DNA of 64,000 bases from NCBI GenBank assembly GCA_905221605.1, contig CAJNDS010000377.1, positions 90,715 to 154,714 on the forward strand. The letters are read 5' to 3'. The position numbers and the translations under genes were made by a program. Positions 11,125 through 20,717 of this stretch are shown in pieces. This stretch comes from Symbiodinium natans (Eukaryota; Sar; Dinophyceae; Suessiales; Symbiodiniaceae). Numbering within the stretch: the first letter of the stretch is position 1; the number at the start of each line of letters is the position of its first letter. The notes under the pieces are model-generated. The model was not told the DNA's origin and did not search any database. It worked only from the letters and a program-made list of their open reading frames with translations.

Positions 11125-11374
11125 GTCTTTAAGTTTTCACAATGATTCCCAATCTATTCCAAAATATGTTCATGAAGAATCTAGATCACATAAACTCTGT
11201 ACGAGGACGCTCCCCTCTTTTTTCCACGGTCAGGGGTCAATCAAAAGCGAGGCGTTCGAAGAGTGAAGAGTTCTTTCGAAGGTTTTCGGTTGGAGCACCC
11301 AGCATGTATGCGTTGAGATGCGCACTGGCTGTTTAGGTGCATGTTACCGATTTGCCCCAACACGCATAACCCCC
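11125..11374. repeat. Split direct repeat A, terminal copy
   Basis: 250 bp from GTCTTTAAGTTTTCACAATG to CACGCATAACCCCC; same sequence at 11797-12046. This copy forms the 3' end of the element on the minus strand. A 45-bp unique linker (11375-11419) separates it from repeat B. Confidence 0.9.
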
Positions 11375-11419
11375 CCTCTCCAAATCGGTAAGGAAAAACT
11401 CCGAGGGTGGGAGGGCGGG

Positions 11420-11799
11420 TGAAAAACTTTAGCATAGCTCAGCACTAGCATTGTCCATATCTGCGTACATCATGGACTGCCATGCAATGTGTGCCAGTGC
11501 GAAACGAGCCATGCTGAAAGAACGGCGCGGCAGATTAATGTCAGTCCCTCGGTGGGGCATGCCAGGGGTTTCCGGGGATTTACAAAAATTCCGGGAATTT
11601 TCAGGATTCCCCGGGTTCCCACATCAGTCTACAAATCACCGGTAAACACACTCTTGTGCTTGTGTCTTCAAACACATACAAGAGAAACGGAAGTCGAAGT
11701 TCAAAATACAGTTTGTAAAGATTTTGGAAATCATTGCTCAGCTCAACCGGCTGCTATGAAAACAAAAAGACAACTTCGTCGCTTCGCGAAAACGCCGTC
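11420..11799. repeat. Split direct repeat B, internal copy
   Basis: 380 bp from TGAAAAACTTTAGCATAG to CGCGAAAACGCCGTC, identical in length and apparently in sequence to 19543-19922. It abuts repeat A at a shared GTC (11797-11799), the junction expected in a circular intermediate. Confidence 0.9.
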
Positions 11800-12046
11800 T
11801 TTAAGTTTTCACAATGATTCCCAATCTATTCCAAAATATGTTCATGAAGAATCTAGATCACATAAACTCTGTACGAGGACGCTCCCCTCTTTTTTCCACG
11901 GTCAGGGGTCAATCAAAAGCGAGGCGTTCGAAGAGTGAAGAGTTCTTTCGAAGGTTTTCGGTTGGAGCACCCAGCATGTATGCGTTGAGATGCGCACTGG
12001 CTGTTTAGGTGCATGTTACCGATTTGCCCCAACACGCATAACCCCC
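11797..12046. repeat. Split direct repeat A, internal copy
   Basis: Second copy of the 250-bp repeat, adjacent to the 3' end of pol (stop at 12064). Small ORFs inside both copies are identical and are repeat shadows rather than genes. Confidence 0.9.
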
Positions 12047-12063
12047 TTTAAAAGTGACCGTAA

Positions 12064-15000
12064 CTATTTGAGGAGTTCCCAGGGTATCTGTACAGTAGCC
12101 ATGCACTTCGCGCACAGACTCTCGATACTAAGCGCAGTCTCACGACCTTTGATCAGGGCTGCTGTCTCCGTAACCAAACCACGACTCGGAGGATCTGCAA
12201 TGTTACTCTGAGAAGGCACACGCTCCAGCCAAGTGACTCCCTGATCTTCATTCTCGAGCTCGAAGAAGATCGAAGCCAGTAGCAGCATCGTTCGGGATCT
12301 GCTTCCCCCTTTAATCAGAACTTCTCTCGCTCCTTCGTTGTCCACGAAATAGATGGCCCTCCTTCCCGTGAGCAGGCGAGAGAAGGATTGTCGGGCTGCA
12401 ACCACAGCGAACGCCTCGGCCTGCCCGATCACCTGTTCAGGGCTATCCAGCCGCCAGAACCTAACCAGCGAATCCGGAATCCTCCCTCCAGCGACCAACC
12501 TTGTGTCGGTGAAGCGATCAATTACCACCACGCCATAAGATGCGATCCCATGTTCATAGGCAGCGTCAGTAAAGATCACCACGGGACTCACGGTGCAGGC
12601 AAAGATTCTAGGCGTACAGGCGTCTATGAGATCCACCCCAAAACTGCAGAGCGAGCGCAAGTCAGAAACGGTCCGCATCCCAGGATCGCGAAGAAAACTT
12701 CCCAAAGCCCTTTGTAGCAACTTCAGACCTCTTCCCGAAGCGAATCCGACAGCGAAGTTGACTTGCCCTTGCAGCGATTGGATGGAGTGAATGTCCCATT
12801 TGCCACTCAAGCTCATCCTGAGAAGTGCGTCTTTCATCCTGTCCAACCTGCTAGGCTTGTTGTGCAAGGAGACCACGCCATCAGCGATGCCGCCAGCATT
12901 CAGCCTAATCCCCAGAAGGTCGAAGGTCTCTTCGAAGGGCAGCGACTTCTCAGGCTCAGTTGAGTACTTCCACCCAAGCTTCCGAAGCATATGCTCAAAT
13001 GACTCTGAAGAAAGTTTTGCCGAAGTGTCTACCTCCAGAAGAGGAAAGTCGTCGTAGAAGCATCCAGAAACCAGACCGAGAAGATGCCAGCTCAGGTGCA
13101 AAATCGATCTCGACAGCCTGTTAAAAGCGAATACCGACGAAGTAGCCCCGAAGGGGAGGCTCTGCGCCACGAAGTAGCGGTGTTGTCCTGTCGAAGGTTC
13201 CGTGACCATGACAACGCCAAACTTCAGTGAATCACACGACAGTGGAACTTGTCGGTAAGCTTTTTCAAGGTCCAGCGTGCGTCCCAGCCATCTAGGTGGC
13301 CGAGACTTCCATTGTGGATGAATTTCGCCCCTGAGCACCTCACCACAGCTGAGCTCCACTTCCAAAGGCGATGAAGGATCAGAAACTCTAGCTATGTACG
13401 TGCTGATGGCTGTCATCCAGTTGACATCAAAGAGGGCAAGCTTCTCCAAGCAGTGGTAGGCCTCGTTGACGCCCCCCTCCTTGTAGTTGTCGATGGGTCT
13501 GGCCTTCGGCCTTTCCGGGGTCCCTTGCTCTATGAGGAAACGCCGCGAGCACACGAACTCGTCGACTCCCAGGTGCTCCCTGACCTCGTTCTCAGAGGCA
13601 AAGGGGCCTTTCAAGAAACCGTTGTCTCTGTCTTTGATCGTACAGTCCCACAGCTTCTGCCTAGCTGCGGCATCGTCCTTGTGCGGGTCACGCCCTTTGA
13701 GTCGCTCCCTTCTCCAGCTGGCAGATTCCAAAAGAAGGTTTCCGTCAGAAGTTGCCGGGACCTCTTTGACGTCGAACAGCGGCGACTTGTCGGGTTTGCC
13801 CACAAGATCCACCCCCTTCATCAGCTCGAAAACGCCCTTGTCGGCAAACAACGTTTCCTCCAAAAGATGCGCCCAAAGCAACAAATTCTTGTCCTTGACC
13901 ACCTCGCGAACATGCTCGGGCAGCACGGAATGCAACCGCGCCTCTTCATAACGAAGTTCTTTTTCCAGCTGGTTCAGTTTCTGAAACATCTGAACCCTTT
14001 CCGAAGCGAAAGCCGTAGGTCCCTCCGTCAGTCTCCGAAAGATGTTCCTCTTCACTGCATCAGGAACACAGTGCTGGACGTCGAAGGGGTGGTCAAGCTC
14101 CAGTGCACATTGAACGAATTCCTGAGGCGTTCTATACACCCCAAACCTCCCGCTAGAACCCTCTAAATCGGAGGTGAACTCTTTAAAGGGCCTATCCAAA
14201 GGAGGGGTTGCGCTAAACTCGAGGAACTCCGGGAGGAGTTTGCAGGTGCCCTTCTGCTGTGGCCACAAGGGTCGAGGGCCTGCTGGGGGGTCAAGTCGGC
14301 CTGGCAGGCCCGCTGCAGCGGAAAGGAGGGACGCCATCTCGTAGCACAGTCCCGCGGGATACTCGGCTTCCTGGGCAGTGGAGAAACTCCAGGACCCGTT
14401 GCAACGGTAGACAAGGTAGGGCAGATGTTCATGCATGCCGTCGCAGTCTGCTTCCAGGCTTTGAAGTAAAGCATGACTACAACGAAAGCGGGTGCGCTTG
14501 GGTCGCCTGCCGCCCTTCATGCAGTTGCTGAAACACACGTCTTGCATGGACGACCAGCGCTTGAGCAGGAGGGGGCACTTGGAGTTGCGAACGAAGTAGG
14601 CGAGGACCGCCCAAATCCAGGAGTTCTCCGGATTCTCTATGCTCAGATGGCAGGAGCTGGGCAGTTGCTGCAACAAGAAGACCACGAAGCGACAGAGTTC
14701 ATTGGACTTGGCGACGCGGATCTGATCCTTCTCTGAAAGCCCAGGCAGTCCGAGAACGTGCTCGGCGTCTCTGAGGGGGCGAGGCTCAGGAGCCCCTTGA
14801 AGTCGAGCTTTCTTGCTGATAGGTCGCTCACGAGCGCGACTGCCCGTGCCGCACGGGAGAGCAACGTGGACCGCGAAAGGAGCTTCCTCAAGAAGCCGGG
14901 CCAGGAGCTGCTGCTGACAGGCCGGTTCGGTGAGGTCCAAGACAAGCACGGGATGCTCGGGCTTGTGTGGGTTCCAGGGGGCATCAACGGGCAAGACTCG

Positions 15001-15816
15001 AAAGCCTGCGGCCTGACAAAACCTGGAGAGGCGGGCGCAACCTGCAAAAAGCTCAACAAAGAGGGGTCCTGAAGGATCAGGGTTGGTCTGGGAGGTAGGC
15101 GAGGCAAGGGGTAAGGTCTTAGGGACACTCTGAGTGGCAGGCGGAAGGGGGAAATCAAGGGCTTCCAAGAAGGACCGGGTTTCGGGGGGAATGTCGGCGG
15201 TCTCTTTGGCAGTGTAGCACACAAGCACAGCGCGGTCACCTTTCCACGGAAGGGTGGCGTGTCGCCTGTTGGGAGCCGGCAAAAAACATAGCCCTTGCGA
15301 CACTTCAAGCACTCGGCCCCACAAGGTTTGACCCTGATGAACAAAGGGGGTGCTGCCGGCGGGGCCCTCACACCAGACGCCTCCTTCAGAGAAGGCCGTC
15401 AAGGGGTACAAAAGGTTTTGGCTTGCAGGGTCATTCGCAGTGTCCTGGTGAAGGTCGGTTTTGAGGTTTGTGAAGACTGCAATCGTGGTGCACGTGAAGT
15501 CAGGGCAAAGTCCTCTGACGAAGCGGGAGAAAACTCGAGTGGACAAGGGGTGCTGTTTGCTCGTGTCGCGAACAAGCAAGCCCGGGAGCTTGGAGCAAGC
15601 GAAAGCACCCAAACTAACAGAACGGCTACCGGAAATGTCAACTCCCCGGGCGGGGACTTCCGACGGCAAAGCAAGGCTCAAACGCAAAAGGTCATCTGGA
15701 GATATGCAAGATCGGCTGAGGAGCGAACTGGCGAGCTGTTCAGCAGCGTAGCGGTTGCCACCGGTCTCATCATCCCGAAAGACGGGATTCACTACGCCGG
15801 CGGCCGCAGCGGCCGA
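12064..15816 (-). CDS. Pol: putative 2OG-Fe(II) dioxygenase + C5-cytosine methyltransferase + RT + RNase H
   Basis: About 1250 codons with no ATG near the start; the frame is the gag frame continued past one TGA, so a gag-pol fusion by readthrough is likely. Domains (numbering from 15792): residues 90-195 contain H115-x-D117, H178 and R187, the Fe- and 2-oxoglutarate-binding pattern of a dioxygenase. Residues 243-490 look like a C5 DNA methyltransferase: VELFAGCARLS (motif I), LPCGTGS with Cys314 (IV), SIENPENS (VI), GGRRPKRTRFRCS (VIII) and YPAGLCYEMA (X). The RT has LDLEKAY (D841), SLPFGATSS and FYDDF (D914, D915). RNase H follows with D1076, E1126, D1151 and D1200. RT and RNase H assignments are confident, methyltransferase likely, dioxygenase plausible. 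No integrase is present. All catalytic residues seem intact. Confidence 0.85.
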   Translation of the reverse strand, partial: SAAAAAGVVNPVFRDDETGGNRYAAEQLASSLLSRSCISPDDLLRLSLALPSEVPARGVDISGSRSVSLGAFACSKLPGLLVRDTSKQHPLSTRVFSRFVRGLCPDFTCTTIAVFTNLKTDLHQDTANDPASQNLLYPLTAFSEGGVWCEGPAGSTPFVHQGQTLWGRVLEVSQGLCFLPAPNRRHATLPWKGDRAVLVCYTAKETADIPPETRSFLEALDFPLPPATQSVPKTLPLASPTSQTNPDPSGPLFVELFAGCARLSRFCQAAGFRVLPVDAPWNPHKPEHPVLVLDLTEPACQQQLLARLLEEAPFAVHVALPCGTGSRARERPISKKARLQGAPEPRPLRDAEHVLGLPGLSEKDQIRVAKSNELCRFVVFLLQQLPSSCHLSIENPENSWIWAVLAYFVRNSKCPLLLKRWSSMQDVCFSNCMKGGRRPKRTRFRCSHALLQSLEADCDGMHEHLPYLVYRCNGSWSFSTAQEAEYPAGLCYEMASLLSAAAGLPGRLDPPAGPRPLWPQQKGTCKLLPEFLEFSATPPLDRPFKEFTSDLEGSSGRFGVYRTPQEFVQCALELDHPFDVQHCVPDAVKRNIFRRLTEGPTAFASERVQMFQKLNQLEKELRYEEARLHSVLPEHVREVVKDKNLLLWAHLLEETLFADKGVFELMKGVDLVGKPDKSPLFDVKEVPATSDGNLLLESASWRRERLKGRDPHKDDAAARQKLWDCTIKDRDNGFLKGPFASENEVREHLGVDEFVCSRRFLIEQGTPERPKARPIDNYKEGGVNEAYHCLEKLALFDVNWMTAISTYIARVSDPSSPLEVELSCGEVLRGEIHPQWKSRPPRWLGRTLDLEKAYRQVPLSCDSLKFGVVMVTEPSTGQHRYFVAQSLPFGATSSVFAFNRLSRSILHLSWHLLGLVSGCFYDDFPLLEVDTSAKLSSESFEHMLRKLGWKYSTEPEKSLPFEETFDLLGIRLNAGGIADGVVSLHNKPSRLDRMKDALLRMSLSGKWDIHSIQSLQGQVNFAVGFASGRGLKLLQRALGSFLRDPGMRTVSDLRSLCSFGVDLIDACTPRIFACTVSPVVIFTDAAYEHGIASYGVVVIDRFTDTRLVAGGRIPDSLVRFWRLDSPEQVIGQAEAFAVVAARQSFSRLLTGRRAIYFVDNEGAREVLIKGGSRSRTMLLLASIFFELENEDQGVTWLERVPSQSNIADPPSRGLVTETAALIKGRETALSIESLCAKCMATVQIPWELLK

Positions 15817-15819
15817 TCA
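15817..15819 (-). other. In-frame TGA between gag and pol
   Basis: The gag C-terminus ends EFQ-TGA-SAAAAAG and continues without another stop into pol (codons CAG TGA TCG). Pol has no ATG at its start, so either this stop is read through, or pol is expressed another way, or the stop is a recent mutation. Confidence 0.7.
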
Positions 15820-17035
15820 CTGAAACTCCGGACACTCGTAAGCCGGATGAGGTCCCAGGCACTTCCAGCACACATGGCGCCCTCGTCGGCACCTCTTTCC
15901 CGCCTTGGCGAAGGTGCAACCCCGTAAGTTGAAGGAGAAACACAAGGGCTTTCCCTCGGCGTCCTGAGAGTGGCAGCCGGAGGGCACGGTCCAGGTCTTT
16001 TTCTTGTCCCCTTCGCCAGGAGTCTTGGGCGCCTGCGGATTGGTCGGAGGCTTGAGAGCAAGATCACGGTCCTTGCGCACAGGCTTGTTAGGCGGCTTGT
16101 TGGGTTGTTTGGGCTTAAGGGGAAGATCTGGATCCGGGCTTAAGCAACGGGATGAGGTAGCACTGCACCTGCGTGTGATCCTTCCACTTGGCGAGCGAAG
16201 CCTCAAAAGGGTAGGAGCCATCGGGTCGAATGGACAAAGCTCCTCTGGTGTCCTCAGCGATGCGGGTCCACAGCATTTTGTCGGCCTCACGGAGCTGTTG
16301 GAGGGAGACACGTTGCATCCCTGGTGGCTGAGAGCGCATGTGCGTCTGCAAGAGCTGATCATGCCAGCGCTCCAAATGCTCATAGCGGCAAATCCGTCCC
16401 AACTCGAAGGCAAGGCTGCGGCGTTGCAGCGCCAACTTGATGGCGTATTCCCCTAACGTGCTGCAGCTGGGGTCACTGGAACGGCGGAGCAACTTCAAGT
16501 TCCCAGCAGAATCGAACCCCACAGAATGGTCGACCTTCTCAGTAGTGATCTCAAGAGCCCGACTGGTCAGGCGCTCCCATGGCAGCCAGAGCAGGGATTG
16601 ATCGGCGACCATTTGTGCAACCAAGTCTTGGAGCTTGTGCGAGGGCTCAACGTCAGCGCTCCAATGGATGCCCACCAGGCGTTTCTGCAACTCACTGATG
16701 CGTTGGGTGCGCTCAGCGAGAGGCATGCGAACTGGCTCGGAGGTGTCAGTCCGCTCGACTTTCCCACGCATCTCAGCAAGGGCTTGTGTGGTGCTCTCAA
16801 ACCAAAGTCTTCGAGCAATGCATAGCACTTGGTCGCTGGGCGCCTGCCCCAAGGCACGCTTCAGGGTAGCAACCAAAGGGCCTTCATCGCTGTTCCCGGC
16901 CGACAAAGGGCCGATGAACGCTAAGGAACCGAAGGTGTCCACATGCACGGCCGCCAGCTTAGCTAAAGCCTCCTCTGGAAAATTGAGCTCCAAGGCTCGT
17001 GCCTTGAAGGCTGCACGACTATCAAGTGAGGACAT
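15817..17035 (-). CDS. Gag-like protein with Cys/His zinc-binding C-terminus, one frameshift
   Basis: The likely start is the ATG at 17035 (the upstream GTG at 17107 is not a eukaryotic start), beginning MSSLDSRAAFKARALEL. About 300 residues of helical, charged protein end near 16115 in one frame; the sequence then continues in the frame ending at 15817 as a Pro/Lys-rich linker (KPKQPNKPPNKP) and a Cys/His cluster with CFSFNLRGC, CRRGRHVCWKC and AYEC. This suits a gag: multimerising N-terminal part and RNA-binding knuckles. The frame change at about 16115-16150 could be an indel or a programmed frameshift. It lies between recombinase and pol and shares pol's frame. No family match is recognised for the N-terminal part. 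Confidence 0.65.
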
Positions 17036-17509
17036 GTTGCCTCGGGACAAAAGCTGCGCGGAACACAAGGCAGAGCTGCATGTGGCATGAAAGTTGCATA
17101 ATGTCACTGAAGCTCAGAATTTGCAGAACGCTACCCTGAAGCTCAAAGTTGCAGAAAGCTACAGAGCTCGAGAATGTTGACCAAATACTGCACCCACGCC
17201 GGCCAAGGACGGACCTGCATCGCCAGGCGGCTTGGGGTCAGTCCCGAATACCGCCTCGTAGACGACGAGCAGACCGGATACTGTCGTAGTACAGCTTAGC
17301 GCGGCTAGGGGAGTACCCCGGTTACCGCGGGCAGCAAAGACTTGATTTGCATGATGTCTAAGGACATGTAAATAGCAGTCCAGGAACTACAAGCGGGGTG
17401 CAGCTTGGCTAAGCGCCTCAACGCGGGCTTGGATGAAATCCGAGTACCCGACAGGCGAGCAAAAGGAAGTGAAAGGGCGCAAACGGTTTTAGCTCTCCGC
17501 GGGACGGTA

Positions 17510-19288
17510 TCAGCTGCTCTTGTATGTTTGGCTACACCGCTTGCATACGAGCAGGTCAGAGGCAGGAACATTCTGATCCAACTCGCCAAAATTGCGGGTT
17601 ATGGGTCGGCCACACAAGAACTTGGCCCCTTCGGAAGCCTGTATATGCACCGTCCTGCTGTAAATATGCATCTTGCTGAAAACACTCGAAACCTGCGCCG
17701 CCGTGAGAGCAGCATCAAGAGGCACCCCCACAGCTCTGGCCTCGAGATCGTCGACGTCCAGGTCAGAGCCCTCAGCTTCGGAATCCGACACAAAAGGGTC
17801 GTGTTCCACCACCTTCTCCTGAAGCTGAGGTCCTTCAGATGCTTGGATCATGACTGCCAATCGCATGACTCGACTGTCATCGGGCTTGAACAGGCCAGCT
17901 CGAATCTTCCGCAGAATGTCAGAAAAGATTTTCATGAGACGACAAAGCTCGTCCCGACTGTAGGTGAGTGGCGAGCGGGAAGCGGGATCGAGATGATGTC
18001 CGGCAATTCGCCGGTCTTCTAAAGATATGCCACCGAATTTCGCAAGCCAGCTAAGCATGGTAGCCTTTGAGCTGTGGGAAGACACGCGACTAGCAGGGGA
18101 CAAATCAATCTGGCTGGCTACCAGGAATTCCCGAAGGTACAAGCTTAGTTCACCAGTCGACATGCGACGTGTGAGCCAGCATTGGGCCGCCTCGCTGAAG
18201 GCGGGCAGGGATGGCTTCAGCGAGAGACCGGCATCCTGCCGAGCTTGCATCCAGGCCGGCCCCCAGGCGCTTGTGTACAAGAAACACCCCAAACTGAGGA
18301 GCGGCAGCAGAAGGTTCTTTCGGTCGCCTTGGGCAGTCTTGTAAGACACAGAAGCGGCTTCCAGGAGATACACATCGTCGGCACTGCTGCATTCTAGCGA
18401 GTCCAGGTACATGGTGTCGGAAAAACGAGCACAGCTGCCAACACAAAACAAAATATGCCCGGCTATGACGCACCAATGAGGATACGGGGACTTCACCACA
18501 ATGCGCTCTAGTGCACGAATCATGTCAACCGTCAAGGGAGCAGCCTGCACGAGGGGCTTCTTCGTCGCTGCAAGGGCGGCAGCTGCACCTCGAACACGAA
18601 TGGACACGGGAGAACCTGCGGTAGGCGCAAAACCAAGCAGGGCAGACATGAAGTTCCAGCTCTCAAGGAAAGATTTCCCGGAGGTCGGGGCTCCGTTTGC
18701 TTGCAAATGCTTCATATAAGAGTAAAGAGTGGCTTCATCGGCTCGCAACGGGGAACCCAGACCGGAAGCTAAGCAAAACTCCGCAAAACGCCAGTACGAG
18801 GCTGTCCGCTTGGCCAGCGTGGCAGTACTCTTGTTCGCGAATGCATCAGTAAACGATTTCTGCAGCTCACTGTCGTCGGACAACAGGGCGGCATCGGCTA
18901 CTAGATTACGCCCAAAGGATGAGGCAGCAGGCTCCAAAAGTGTCAAAACTTTGATCTTGCGCAAGGCTTCAAAGCGCACTGCATCATCCGACTTGAACAA
19001 GGCGGCACACTGAGCTCGCTGCCGTGCAAATTTCTGGGTAGCGTTTGGCAAAATCTCCTGAGAGGCCTGCTGGACTCCACTTCGAACCGCGCTGCTATCA
19101 GGCTCCCATGGGGGGTCGGAAAAGTAAACCAGGGGTTCAACAGCAGGCGGGACTCCGAAGACAAAACCGAAAACTCCACGATCCCAGGGCATCACGATGC
19201 GCTTGGCACGAAAGTCCAAAAATCGGCAGTTGGAGATGACGTCTTCCATGCGACGCTTCTGGCCCCCGGCTGGAGGTGCTGGCTGCAT
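17510..19288 (-). CDS. Tyrosine recombinase (YR)
   Basis: 592 codons from the ATG at 19288 (an ATG at 19249, MEDVIS, is an alternative). The N-terminal half has an SAM-like core-binding region (SYWRFAEFCLASGL, YSYMKHLQANG). The catalytic half shows GSCARFSDTMYLD with the first Arg, SSHSSKATMLSW (His and Lys in place of the HxxR box), RRIAGHHLDPASRS (GHH) and a Tyr in LTYSRDEL. It would integrate the circular element cDNA at a short identical core, leaving no target duplication. The C-terminus has CxxC pairs (FLCGRP, LLVCKRCSQ). It is the 5'-most gene of the element; in DIRS1 and Ngaro as I know them the recombinase is the 3' gene. Intact by eye. Confidence 0.85.
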   Translation of the reverse strand: MQPAPPAGGQKRRMEDVISNCRFLDFRAKRIVMPWDRGVFGFVFGVPPAVEPLVYFSDPPWEPDSSAVRSGVQQASQEILPNATQKFARQRAQCAALFKSDDAVRFEALRKIKVLTLLEPAASSFGRNLVADAALLSDDSELQKSFTDAFANKSTATLAKRTASYWRFAEFCLASGLGSPLRADEATLYSYMKHLQANGAPTSGKSFLESWNFMSALLGFAPTAGSPVSIRVRGAAAALAATKKPLVQAAPLTVDMIRALERIVVKSPYPHWCVIAGHILFCVGSCARFSDTMYLDSLECSSADDVYLLEAASVSYKTAQGDRKNLLLPLLSLGCFLYTSAWGPAWMQARQDAGLSLKPSLPAFSEAAQCWLTRRMSTGELSLYLREFLVASQIDLSPASRVSSHSSKATMLSWLAKFGGISLEDRRIAGHHLDPASRSPLTYSRDELCRLMKIFSDILRKIRAGLFKPDDSRVMRLAVMIQASEGPQLQEKVVEHDPFVSDSEAEGSDLDVDDLEARAVGVPLDAALTAAQVSSVFSKMHIYSRTVHIQASEGAKFLCGRPITRNFGELDQNVPASDLLVCKRCSQTYKSS

Positions 19289-19542
19289 CTCTGAAGCTAC
19301 GGGTCCTCCACTGGCACAGCAGAGGGCAAGGGTGCCCCGTAATGCAGCCACAAGTAGCGGACCTTTCCGGCGAGATCTCGGAGGAGGGACACAACGCGAC
19401 TGAGAAGGTTGGTGTCAGCCCACTCTTGCGGCGGAAGCCCCAGCCCCTGCAAGGCGCTCACGCGATCACGACGGAGTGCCTCAAGGCTGGTATGTATCAA
19501 ACTAATCTGATCCCGAAGGTCCGAAACCGCTATCTGCAAGGC
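19289..19542 (-). other. Leader between repeat B and the recombinase, possible small ORF
   Basis: A minus-strand frame (19539-19297) reads LQIAVSDLRDQISLIHTSLEAL, a heptad-like helical pattern, but has no ATG and ends VEDP just after overlapping the recombinase frame. It could be a frameshifted N-terminal extension of the recombinase or chance. The rest is 5' leader. Confidence 0.3.
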
Positions 19543-19922
19543 TGAAAAACTTTAGCATAGCTCAGCACTAGCATTGTCCATATCTGCGTACATCATGGAC
19601 TGCCATGCAATGTGTGCCAGTGCGAAACGAGCCATGCTGAAAGAACGGCGCGGCAGATTAATGTCAGTCCCTCGGTGGGGCATGCCAGGGGTTTCCGGGG
19701 ATTTACAAAAATTCCGGGAATTTTCAGGATTCCCCGGGTTCCCACATCAGTCTACAAATCACCGGTAAACACACTCTTGTGCTTGTGTCTTCAAACACAT
19801 ACAAGAGAAACGGAAGTCGAAGTTCAAAATACAGTTTGTAAAGATTTTGGAAATCATTGCTCAGCTCAACCGGCTGCTATGAAAACAAAAAGACAACTTC
19901 GTCGCTTCGCGAAAACGCCGTC
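19543..19922. repeat. Split direct repeat B, terminal copy
   Basis: Forms the 5' end of the element on the minus strand, from TGAAAAACTTTAGC at 19543 to AACGCCGTC at 19922, then flank AAAGAAGTG. It pairs with 11420-11799. Confidence 0.9.
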
Positions 19923-19944
19923 AAAGAAGTGTCATGGCTGCCAT

Positions 19945-20225
19945 CAAGAGTAAATGGCTTGGGCCTCTTGAACTCTAAATCCTCCACGAAGGGGTGGCTT
20001 GGTTGCAGCTTCAGAGGGGAGCTTTAGGAGAGGCTTTCAGGGAGCTTAAAAAGAAGGACTTAAAATGGGGTCTTGAACGAAGGTCAAAGGGGGCTTAAAG
20101 GGGGCTTAACGAGGCCTTTAAGGGGGAGCTTAAGAGAGGTTTAAGGCTGAAGGGGGGCTTAGGGCGGGGGCTTAAGGGGTATTGAGGGGGAGCTTAAAGG
20201 AGGGGCTGAAGGGGAGCTTAAATTA
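19945..20225. repeat. G-rich GGGGGCTTAA minisatellite, left inverted flank
   Basis: Irregular repeats of GGGGGCTTAAAG and GGGGAGCTTAA on the plus strand. The first 60 bases are reverse-complement homologous to 25930-26010. No gene. Confidence 0.8.
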
Positions 20226-20395
20226 TTTTTTAAAGCGGGCGCCTCTTTCTACATCAGAGCACAGTAGGCCGTTCTTGTGGGTCTCTCAACTAGCGCAGAA
20301 AGAAGCAACACAACCAAGAGAGAAGAAACCACCCAACCAACCAAACCAGCAACACAACGACCAACCGACAAACCAAGAAGAGGGCGGCGAAACTA

Positions 20396-20717
20396 CTAAG
20401 AAGACTCCACGCGCTCAGTACCCAAGCTCGTCGATGTAGTCCCTGAGCAGAGCCATAGCAGCACAAGTCGTGTGGGGGAATCGCAAAATGCGATTGTGTG
20501 CCAGAGAAGGGAAGAAGCAGCTCTCACAATGAAACCGGCGCTTGCCCACTTGCACATGCCCCACAGCGCAGCGCTAACCGCCATGCATGTAGGCCTGGGT
20601 GCGGTCAGAGCCGGCGAGTGCAACCTACGCATCAGAGGCTTTTCCGCCGAATCATACATGGGGGCAGTCCTCGCGATAGCCTGGCACGAACGCCAGCGAT
20701 TCCCGCTGCACAGGTGA
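20396..20717 (+). pseudogene. 5' fragment of the broken helicase-associated gene
   Basis: A frame open from a TAA near 20394 to the TGA at 20717 reads as real protein (KLVDVVPEQSHSSTS; AMHVGLGAVRAGECNLRIRG). It has no start codon until an internal ATG near 20529. The next frame (from 20680) continues with ASDSRCTGDFFPIEARLGG, so the two are most simply one gene split by an indel at about 20690-20715. 20226-20395 is CA/AC-rich non-coding sequence. No domain recognised. Confidence 0.4.

Larger units (their letters stand above)
11125..19922 (-). mobile_element. Tyrosine-recombinase (DIRS-order, Ngaro/PAT-like) retrotransposon
   Basis: 8.8 kb element on the minus strand with split direct repeats. 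Read 5' to 3' on that strand: repeat B (19922-19543), internal genes, repeat A (12046-11797), repeat B (11799-11420), a 45-bp linker, repeat A (11374-11125). This A1-B1-A2-B2 scheme, a tyrosine recombinase, an RT/RNase H and the absence of a DDE integrase define the DIRS order. The repeats look identical by eye, so insertion is recent. Gene order on the minus strand is recombinase, gag, pol. Both ends abut the trinucleotide GTC and no target duplication is present, as expected for insertion of a circle by recombination. Confidence 0.88.

Noticed and set aside
11451-11645. 64-codon ORF repeated at 19574-19768
   Set aside because: It lies wholly in split direct repeat B; identity comes from the repeat.
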